From contig DATFXR010000818.1 of assembly GCA_035315685.1 (NCBI GenBank), positions 1-8,805 of the forward strand: 8,805 nucleotides of DNA, in the 5' to 3' direction. The translations under genes were made by a program, and so were the position numbers. Positions 1 to 4,542 of the stretch are shown here, piece by piece. The notes under the pieces are model-generated. The model saw only the letters and a list, made by a program, of their open reading frames with translations, was not told where the DNA came from and ran no database searches. Source of the stretch: QHWK01 sp035315685. GTDB lineage: Bacteria; Acidobacteriota; Vicinamibacteria; Vicinamibacterales; CAVVIG01. Positions within the stretch are counted from its first letter, which is position 1. Every line of letters starts with the position of its first letter.

Positions 1-1
1 T

Positions 2-343
2 CCAAACCTTGTGCGGCTCATGAGCAAGTTCCTGAAGCTGGAGGGATTTGCGCCGGTGCCTGCCGCGAACGGCAAGGAAGCGCTGACCTACCTGCGCGGC
101 GGCGGCGATGCCAGCGTCATCCTGCTCGATCTTCGGATGCCGGTGATGGACGGGTGGACCTTCCGGCGCGAACAGCGCGGCGATCCGGGGATCGCCGGCA
201 TTCCGATTGTGATTCTTTCGGGCGTCGAAACCGATCACGTCAACGAACTCGACGCGGCGGCCGCCTTCCACAAGCCGGTCAGCTTTCCGGAGATTGTCGG
301 CGTGGTCCGCCGGCTCTGCGAAGAGCCGCGTCATCAGGCATAA
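2..343 (+). CDS. Response-regulator receiver domain (5' partial)
   Basis: This is the C-terminal part of a CheY-like receiver domain, which takes a phosphoryl group from a histidine kinase on a conserved aspartate. The reading frame is open to the left edge (it reads PNLVRLMSKFLKLEGF), so the true start and the acidic N-terminal DD pair lie outside the window. The phospho-acceptor Asp is in VILLDLRMPVMDGW (codon 128-130). The conserved Ser of beta4 is in IVILSG, and the conserved Lys is in FHKPVSFPE. No output domain follows before the TAA, so it is either a single-domain regulator of about 125 residues or the C-terminal receiver of a hybrid histidine kinase; the sequence cannot decide. It converges with the TetR gene on the other strand, with only 18 nt between the stop codons. 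The receiver assignment is firm; the partner kinase and output are unknown. Confidence 0.93.
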   Translation, partial: PNLVRLMSKFLKLEGFAPVPAANGKEALTYLRGGGDASVILLDLRMPVMDGWTFRREQRGDPGIAGIPIVILSGVETDHVNELDAAAAFHKPVSFPEIVGVVRRLCEEPRHQA

Positions 344-361
344 CGCCGCGCCAGATCCAGA

Positions 362-961
362 TCAGCGCGCTGGAAACGCGCGCTGCATGAGCGCGCTCAC
401 GCGCGTGGCAAGCTCTCCGACCTGACCGTTGCCGGCTGATGCGGCGAGCGGCGAATTGATCGCGCCGAAGACAATCGTCGTCATCCAGGCGGGCGGTTCG
501 GACGGGTCGAGCAGGCCGTCTGCCTGCCACTGGGCGATCAGCGGATCGAGCGCTGAGGTCGGCTCGACCGTTTCGTCGAGGGGCTCAGGCCAGCGTTCGC
601 ACATCGCCAGCTGGCAGAGCACAGCTGGCGAGCCGGCATCGTGCCTGGCGTTCATCTCGGCGAGCTCGCGTATGACGGCGGTCAACTCGTCGGCGCGTCC
701 GCCCGCGCGGTCGCGAACGGCGTCGCGCGCCGCGACGGCGCGCGCCTGGAGCTCACGCACGCCGTAGGCGAGCGCTGCGCGCAGCAGCTGCAGCCGCGAT
801 TCGTAGTGGCGATACAGGGTACCCTTGCCGATGCCCACGGCAACGGTGACGTCCTCGATACGCATGAGCTGACCGCGGTCGCCGAAAATCTTCAACGCCG
901 CCTTCAGGATTTCCTCGTCGCGTACACCCTGCACCTGTTCCGCGAAGTGGTGTGTGCTCAT
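362..961 (-). CDS. TetR/AcrR-family transcriptional regulator (TetR-1)
   Basis: A 199-residue one-component repressor with the usual TetR layout. The N-terminal DNA-binding domain spans about residues 13-60, with the helix-turn-helix at 35-57 (IEDVTVAVGIGKGTLYRHYES, split as two helices around GIGKG). An all-helical ligand and dimer domain follows. The length is typical of the family. The ATG at 961 is the only possible start: an in-frame TGA lies just upstream and no other start codon falls between. There is no Shine-Dalgarno sequence, and a CATAAT -10-like box ends 9 nt before the ATG, so the message may be leaderless. Two cysteines, Cys116 and Cys121 in AVLCQLAMC, line up with a cysteine cluster in the next TetR protein. 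An operator-like palindrome at 980-990 suggests self-repression. No efflux pump or enzyme target is adjacent, so the ligand and regulon are unknown. Confidence 0.93.
   Translation of the reverse strand: MSTHHFAEQVQGVRDEEILKAALKIFGDRGQLMRIEDVTVAVGIGKGTLYRHYESRLQLLRAALAYGVRELQARAVAARDAVRDRAGGRADELTAVIRELAEMNARHDAGSPAVLCQLAMCERWPEPLDETVEPTSALDPLIAQWQADGLLDPSEPPAWMTTIVFGAINSPLAASAGNGQVGELATRVSALMQRAFPAR
364..384. terminator. Hairpin at a convergent gene junction
   Basis: The arms AGCGCGC (364-370) and GCGCGCT (378-384) are perfectly complementary around a 7-nt loop. The hairpin overlaps the last codons of the minus-strand TetR gene and sits just after the stop of the plus-strand receiver gene. 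That is where a two-way terminator would be expected. No T-run follows on either strand, so intrinsic termination is doubtful, and GC-rich coding DNA produces such stems by chance. Confidence 0.22.
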
Positions 962-970
962 TTGAGTTGA

Positions 971-990
971 ATTATGACCACTGAGTCAGT
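971..990 (-). promoter_or_regulatory. TetR-1 promoter with TetR-type operator
   Basis: On the minus strand a CATAAT -10-like hexamer (971-976) lies 9 nt before the TetR-1 ATG. Just upstream is ACTGACTCAGT (980-990), a perfect 11-bp palindrome with 5-bp arms and one central base. It closely resembles the ACTGACT/AGTCAGT half-sites known from many TetR-family operators. It would fall between the -10 and -35 boxes, the usual position for autorepression. The -35 is weak (TGTTCA-like). The palindrome is seen directly; its role is inferred. Confidence 0.5.
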
Positions 991-1040
991 TTATGAACAC
1001 GACTTCTCTTTCAGGGCAGTGTATTCCACGCGGGGCGGTT

Positions 1041-1067
1041 TAGGCGAGCCGGAGCGGCTAGGCGAGC
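1041..1067. repeat. Two direct 9-bp copies at the end of TetR-2
   Basis: TAGGCGAGC occurs at 1041-1049 and 1059-1067, an 18-bp period. The second copy overlaps the stop codon of the TetR-2 gene. Read on the minus strand, the repeat gives ...CTCGCC-TAG followed by ...CTCGCC-TAA, so both copies provide a stop codon in the same frame. It is probably a small tandem duplication of the gene end. Confidence 0.4.
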
Positions 1068-1672
1068 AGGCGGTCGAACAGCCGAGCGATGAAGCGCCGG
1101 TGTGCCGGCGCGGGAGGCCGTTGTGGCGGCTTCACCAGCTTCGCGATCGAGATCGCCATCAGCAGATCGGCGACGTTGCGCGGCGTCGCGACGTCCGAGC
1201 CCGGCGTCGCGAGCGCGCGGGCGCGCCGCTCGATCACCGACAGTGAACGCGCCGCGCCGCCGTACGGGCACGGGGTCGTGCGCTGGCAACACGGCCACCC
1301 GATGCGCGGCTTTGCGGTGCCGTTGACCGCTGGCGGACGCGCCGCCAGCGACGCGATCTGCGCATCGACCGCTTCGAGCACCGTCCATCGCAGCGCGTCG
1401 CGCGCGCCGGCGATCGTCGCAGGAGGCGTCGCGAGTTTCGCGGCGAGCGCCTCGTCCAGCTGTTGCACGGCGCCGCCGAGCAGCTCCGACCGACTTGGAA
1501 ATTGCAGGTAGGCGGTGCCCTTGGCGATGCCGCACGCGCAGGCGACATCGTCGATGCGGACGCCATGACACCCCTCGCGCAACAGGCTCGCGCCCGCTTC
1601 GCGCAGCAGCGCCAATCGCAGCGCCGCGCGCACCTGCTCTTTGTACCGTAGGCGTGGCCGAGCGGGTTTCAT
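1058..1672 (-). CDS. TetR-family transcriptional regulator with cysteine cluster (TetR-2)
   Basis: A 204-residue TetR-type repressor. The DNA-binding domain covers about residues 12-65, with the recognition region VRIDDVACACGIAKGTAYLQF at 38-58 matching the GIGKGTLYRHY block of the downstream TetR gene. The rest is the ligand/dimer domain. It is unusually cysteine-rich: Cys35, 45 and 47 lie in the DNA-binding domain, and Cys128, 129 and 135 in the motif WPCCQRTTPCPYGG. That motif sits where TetR-1 has Cys116 and Cys121, so a thiol, metal or redox sensor is possible, but this is inference. The ATG at 1672 is the first start after an in-frame TAA 15 nt upstream, and there is no clear Shine-Dalgarno. 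It lies 96 bp upstream of TetR-1 in the same orientation; TetR-1 has its own promoter, so they need not be co-transcribed. Confidence 0.88.
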   Translation of the reverse strand: MKPARPRLRYKEQVRAALRLALLREAGASLLREGCHGVRIDDVACACGIAKGTAYLQFPSRSELLGGAVQQLDEALAAKLATPPATIAGARDALRWTVLEAVDAQIASLAARPPAVNGTAKPRIGWPCCQRTTPCPYGGAARSLSVIERRARALATPGSDVATPRNVADLLMAISIAKLVKPPQRPPAPAHRRFIARLFDRLLA

Positions 1673-1690
1673 GCGTCGAGTGGCAGCTTA

Positions 1691-1718
1691 ATTCTGACCT
1701 CCACTCACGGGTCCGCAA
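1691..1718 (-). promoter_or_regulatory. Possible promoter of TetR-2
   Basis: On the minus strand TTGCGG (1713-1718) precedes CAGAAT (1691-1696) by 16 bp; shifting the -10 to GAATTA gives 18 bp. The -10 region shares the string GGTCANAATT (1690-1699) with the TetR-1 promoter (970-979), so both genes carry the same short element just before the start codon. That could reflect a common regulator or a common ancestor. The boxes themselves are weak. Confidence 0.35.
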
Positions 1719-1743
1719 GGAAAAAATTAGCGAAAGATCTCTT

Positions 1744-1775
1744 GTGCGCGCACCTCAATCCGGATTTCCGGATTG
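1744..1775. repeat. Adjacent palindromes in the TetR-2 upstream region
   Basis: GTGCGCGCAC (1744-1753) is a perfect 10-bp palindrome. Two bases later the arms CAATCCGGA (1756-1764) and TCCGGATTG (1767-1775) form a perfect 9-bp inverted repeat around TT. The same stretch can be read as two direct copies of TCCGGATT (1759-1766 and 1767-1774). It lies about 85-100 bp upstream of the TetR-2 start and about 65 bp beyond the stop of the small minus-strand gene. It could be an operator, or a stem at the end of that gene's transcript. No T-run follows directly. Confidence 0.45.
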
Positions 1776-1792
1776 CGGAGAGAGCGATGCGA

Positions 1793-1807
1793 CTCACACA
1801 CTGTGAG
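1793..1807. repeat. Inverted repeat after the small minus-strand gene
   Basis: The arms CTCACA (1793-1798) and TGTGAG (1802-1807) are perfectly complementary around CAC. On the minus strand this lies 33 nt beyond the stop codon of the 70-residue gene. The TGTGAG...CTCACA form also resembles a CRP/FNR-type half-site pair, but the order and spacing do not match a CRP site. It may be a transcript-end hairpin or a protein site; there is no T-run. Confidence 0.35.
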
Positions 1808-1840
1808 GCTGGCGACGTGAAGGAGTGTCAGCAGGATCGT

Positions 1841-2053
1841 CTACAGGTTCCAGCCGTGCGGGCCAGTCCAACCGTCGGTGGCGAGTGACTTTTCGAGCTC
1901 GCGCTGGCGCGCTTCGAGCACGCGCTCGTTGTCGAACGTCTCGACGCGCTCGCCGCCGTCGGTGTCGACGAAACGGAGCTCGAACGCGCCAGGCTTCACC
2001 TGGCGCGATTCGTAACGGACGAATTCATTGCCACGCTTGAACCACCAGAACAC
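1841..2053 (-). CDS. Small conserved protein of unknown function
   Basis: A 70-residue protein that starts MFWWFKRGNEFVRYE and ends DGWTGPHGWNL. I recall very similar small proteins (aromatic FWWFKRG start, a central strand pattern with a polar ERVETF stretch, a helix rich in Arg/Glu, and a terminal DGWTGPHGW) from acidobacteria and other soil bacteria, but know no function for them. There is no signal peptide or membrane segment, so it is probably cytoplasmic. The predicted layout is two or three beta strands followed by a helix (residues about 43-57). The GTG at 2053 is chosen because an in-frame TAG lies only one codon upstream, leaving no other start. It is transcribed away from the phosphodiesterase gene, with a 128-nt divergent spacer. 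The conserved-looking ends argue that it is a real gene despite its size. Confidence 0.8.
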   Translation of the reverse strand: MFWWFKRGNEFVRYESRQVKPGAFELRFVDTDGGERVETFDNERVLEARQRELEKSLATDGWTGPHGWNL

Positions 2054-2181
2054 ACCCTAGGTATCGGCAGGCGGGCCTCGTTCTCCAGTAAGGCCGGTCC
2101 GTCGGCGGGAGAGCTCTCGGGCGAATCGCGGGCCGACCGCGGACCTCGCGTCTTGCGACGAACGCTGATAGGCTCCGGCTC
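2054..2181. other. Divergent intergenic spacer with nested dyad symmetry
   Basis: This 128-nt spacer separates the divergent small gene and the phosphodiesterase gene. GGTCCG (2096-2101) pairs with CGGACC (2140-2145), and TCGGC (2102-2106) with GCCGA (2132-2136), leaving a 3-nt bulge. In the enclosed loop lies GAGAGCTCTC (2109-2118), a perfect 10-bp palindrome. No convincing -35/-10 pair is visible in either direction. The only A/T-rich candidate for the plus gene is TGATAG (2166-2171), 10 nt before the GTG, which would give a leaderless message. Confidence 0.3.
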
Positions 2182-4383
2182 GTGACAGGCCGCCGCGTTG
2201 GGGCGATCGTCGTGCTCCTCGTCGCGATAGTAGCCATGGCGGGCTGGTGGAGCCGCTCCGGCGGCACTCGCCACCCCCGCGTTTTTCTGATCGGCATCGA
2301 CGGTGTGGATCCGGCGATACTCGACCGGCTCATCGCCGCCGGGCGGCTTCCGACTTTTGCACGCCTTCGCCAGGAGGGCGCGTACGGTCGCCTGCGCTCG
2401 CGCGAGCCCATGCTGTCGCCGATTGTCTGGACGACCATCGCAACCGGCAGGAAAGCGCAGGACCACGGCGTGCTGGATTTCGTCGAGGCCGCGCCGGACG
2501 GCCACGCGATTCCGATTTCCAGCAGTCGACGGAAGGTTCCCGCGCTGTGGAACATCGCCACGCAATTCGGCCTGCCGACCGGCTTCATTGGATGGTACGC
2601 GTCGTTTCCCGCCGAACGCGTGAACGGGTTCGAGGTATCGGACCGCCTTGCCTTTCATCAGGTGAGCAGCGCTCCGGCGACCGAGGGCGCGACGTTTCCG
2701 CCCGGCCTCGTACAGTCGCTTCGTGATCGCTTTGCCGACCCAAGTCCGGACGCGGGAGAAGTACGGCGTCGGTTTCTGCCTCGACCCGACACGCCGGTCA
2801 CGCCCGACGGAGAACACCGTCTCGCGCAGCTCGCTCGCATCGTCGCGACGACCGAATACTACCGGGCCGCTGCGGGGTGGCTGCAGCCGCAGTTCCGGCC
2901 GTCGCTGCTCGCCGTGTACTTCGAGGCGATCGACGCGTGCGAACACTTGTTCATGGAAGACGCGGCGCCGAGGCGTCAGGGCATCAGCGACGCTGATTAC
3001 CACGCCTTCTCGCAGGTCGTCGATCGCTGCTACGAATACCAGGACGATGTCCTCGCAGACCTGATGCGCCTCGCCGGCGACGACACGCTCACGATCATCT
3101 GTTCCGATCACGGCTTCAAGAGCGGCGACCGCCGGCCCGATACGCCCGGGCGCGCTGACGAAGGGCTCGCGCCGCTGTGGCACCAGCCGTACGGTGTGCT
3201 CCTGATGCACGGAAAGTCGGTGAGCCCTGGAGCCGCTGTTGGCGATGCAACGATTCTCGACATCGCTCCGACGGTGCTGCGCGCGCTCGGCGTGCCGCTC
3301 GCGCGAGATCTTCCTGGCCAGCCCGTTCAGGCCGCGTTTGGCGACCAGCCGGCCCGAGTGCCGCCTCGCGTGGCGAGCTACGAGTTCGTCGCGGTCCCGT
3401 CGGCACGAACGGCCGCGGACTCGTCGCAGCGCCTCGCGGACCTGCGCGCGCTCGGTTACGTGGTTGGATCCGGCCCATCGGGTGGCAGGACCCGCGATGG
3501 GAGATTCCCAGCGTCGTTCCTCAACGAAGGCATCGCGCTGTCGGTCGACGGCGAGGATCGCGACGCGCTGCGCGCGTTTGCGATCGCCGCCGAGCTCGAC
3601 GCTGGCAACGTCAACGCCCGGGCCTTCGCGGCGCGACTCCGGCTGGAGCGATTCGAGTTCGACGAAGCAGCTCGACTGCTGGACGAGGCGGTTGCGCTCG
3701 ATCCGCGGAGCGCCTATGTCAGGCTGCTGCGATCGAACATGGCCGTGGCCTCCCGGCAGTGGGACGTGGCCGAGCATGAGCTCGCGGCGGCAGCAGCGCT
3801 CGATTCGCATCTGCCAATGCTCTACGTCCAGCGCGCGCGGCTGCTGAACGCGCGCGGCGATCCGCGCGGTGCGATTCAAGCCCTGATGACCGCCGAATCG
3901 CTCACGGATGCCGAACCGCTGCTCCTCGACATCCTCGTCCTGCGCGGCGATGCCCTCACGCAGACTGGACAGCTCAGCGAGGCGGCTGAGATGATCCGGC
4001 GAGCGGCCGCGTTAACCACGACCGAGCAACTTGCTGCGGCGCGGGCATCAGTGGCGCTCCAGCGGAACGACACTGCGGCGGCGTTGACCGGCCTGCGAAA
4101 GGCAGTGGACGCCAACCCTCGTTCCGCGCGGTTGTGGATGATGGTCGGCGCCGCCAACGGTCGTGCTGGCGAGTACGACAAGGCGATCGATGCCTACGAG
4201 CGGTCGATCGCGATCGAGCCGACCGCGCTTGCCTGCAAGACATTAGCTGCACTCGTCTTCGAGATTCGTCGCGATCGCGCGCGGGCGCTCGCGCTCTGGG
4301 AGCGGTCGCTGACGCTCGACCGGCACCAGCCCGATGTCCGGCAATTCCTGGAGCGCTACGGAACCGAGCCCTCCGCCCGTTGA
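2182..4383 (+). CDS. Membrane-anchored alkaline-phosphatase-superfamily phosphodiesterase with TPR tail
   Basis: A 733-residue fusion. Residues 5-22 form one hydrophobic helix after a basic MTGRR start, so the protein is probably anchored to the inner membrane with its body outside the cytoplasm. Residues about 32-380 are an alkaline-phosphatase-superfamily domain of the type I phosphodiesterase/nucleotide-pyrophosphatase or phosphomutase-like branch. A full set of two-metal-site residues is visible: Asp40 (LIGIDG), the nucleophile Thr84 or Thr85 (SPIVWTTIATG), Asp251 and His255 (FEAIDACEH), Asp309-His310 (CSDHG) and His334 (WHQPYG). Residues about 445-725 are helical TPR repeats, the clearest at 481-510 (FDEAARLLDEAVALDP) and 649-682 (GEYDKAIDAYERSIAIEP), suited to protein binding. 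The GTG at 2182 places the signal helix at the N-terminus but has no clear Shine-Dalgarno. Enzymatic activity is likely; the substrate (nucleotide, phospholipid headgroup or glycan phosphate) is unknown. Confidence 0.9.
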   Translation: MTGRRVGAIVVLLVAIVAMAGWWSRSGGTRHPRVFLIGIDGVDPAILDRLIAAGRLPTFARLRQEGAYGRLRSREPMLSPIVWTTIATGRKAQDHGVLDFVEAAPDGHAIPISSSRRKVPALWNIATQFGLPTGFIGWYASFPAERVNGFEVSDRLAFHQVSSAPATEGATFPPGLVQSLRDRFADPSPDAGEVRRRFLPRPDTPVTPDGEHRLAQLARIVATTEYYRAAAGWLQPQFRPSLLAVYFEAIDACEHLFMEDAAPRRQGISDADYHAFSQVVDRCYEYQDDVLADLMRLAGDDTLTIICSDHGFKSGDRRPDTPGRADEGLAPLWHQPYGVLLMHGKSVSPGAAVGDATILDIAPTVLRALGVPLARDLPGQPVQAAFGDQPARVPPRVASYEFVAVPSARTAADSSQRLADLRALGYVVGSGPSGGRTRDGRFPASFLNEGIALSVDGEDRDALRAFAIAAELDAGNVNARAFAARLRLERFEFDEAARLLDEAVALDPRSAYVRLLRSNMAVASRQWDVAEHELAAAAALDSHLPMLYVQRARLLNARGDPRGAIQALMTAESLTDAEPLLLDILVLRGDALTQTGQLSEAAEMIRRAAALTTTEQLAAARASVALQRNDTAAALTGLRKAVDANPRSARLWMMVGAANGRAGEYDKAIDAYERSIAIEPTALACKTLAALVFEIRRDRARALALWERSLTLDRHQPDVRQFLERYGTEPSAR

Positions 4384-4430
4384 CGCGATTCTTACGCCAG
4401 CGAATCCTTCTCGTATCTCCTTTCGGGTTA

Positions 4431-4459
4431 TTGACTGTGAACTCTGCGCCGTCTAGAGT
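4431..4459 (+). promoter_or_regulatory. Sigma70-type promoter of the propeller gene
   Basis: TTGACT (4431-4436) and TAGAGT (4454-4459) are separated by exactly 17 bp and lie 84 nt before the ATG of the propeller gene. Five of six -35 bases and four of six -10 bases match the consensus. Transcription should start near 4465-4467, inside the adjoining 24-bp palindrome. This indicates the gene is transcribed separately from the phosphodiesterase. Confidence 0.65.
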
Positions 4460-4460
4460 T

Positions 4461-4484
4461 CGCGCCGCTGACGTCAGCGGCGCG
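4461..4484. promoter_or_regulatory. Perfect 24-bp palindrome at the transcription start (likely operator)
   Basis: The arms CGCGCCGCTGAC (4461-4472) and GTCAGCGGCGCG (4473-4484) are exact reverse complements with no spacer. The palindrome begins one base after the -10 box, so a bound dimer would cover the transcription start. The expected +1 falls inside the left arm, so the full hairpin would probably not be transcribed from this promoter, which favours a DNA-binding site. Read-through from upstream could form it as a stem, but no T-run follows. Confidence 0.6.
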
Positions 4485-4510
4485 TCCGTGCCGCGCGACG
4501 GAATGCTGTC

Positions 4511-4519
4511 AGTCAGTTT
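4511..4519 (+). promoter_or_regulatory. AGTCAGTTT copy in the propeller gene leader
   Basis: This 9-mer also occurs in the TetR-1 operator region (984-992) and, inverted, at 7866-7874. Here it lies in the presumed 5' leader, 11 nt before the Shine-Dalgarno sequence of the propeller gene. It is preceded by GTC, giving tandem GTCAGTCAGTTT. It is a candidate half-site for the local TetR regulator; only the sequence match supports this. Confidence 0.25.
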
Positions 4520-4529
4520 GTGGCTTGGC

Positions 4530-4536
4530 GGGGAGG
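4530..4536 (+). promoter_or_regulatory. Ribosome binding site that fixes the propeller gene start
   Basis: GGGGAGG lies 6 nt before the ATG at 4543. The frame is also open to a TTG at 4525, but that codon precedes this Shine-Dalgarno sequence and would leave the hydrophobic signal segment further from the N-terminus. ATG 4543 is therefore the better start. Confidence 0.8.
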
Positions 4537-4542
4537 TGCTCG

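Noticed and set aside
641..970. 109-codon plus-strand frame opposite the TetR-1 gene
   Set aside because: It is antisense to a clear helix-turn-helix gene and shows no domain features of its own.
1996..3879. 627-codon open frame on the minus strand opposite the phosphodiesterase gene
   Set aside because: It is Arg-rich, has no recognisable domain, and overlaps a frame with a full active site. Long antisense frames are expected in GC-rich coding DNA.
4467..4478. TGACGTCA core of the 24-bp palindrome as a CRE/bZIP site
   Set aside because: That factor family is eukaryotic; the match is a by-product of a longer bacterial palindrome.
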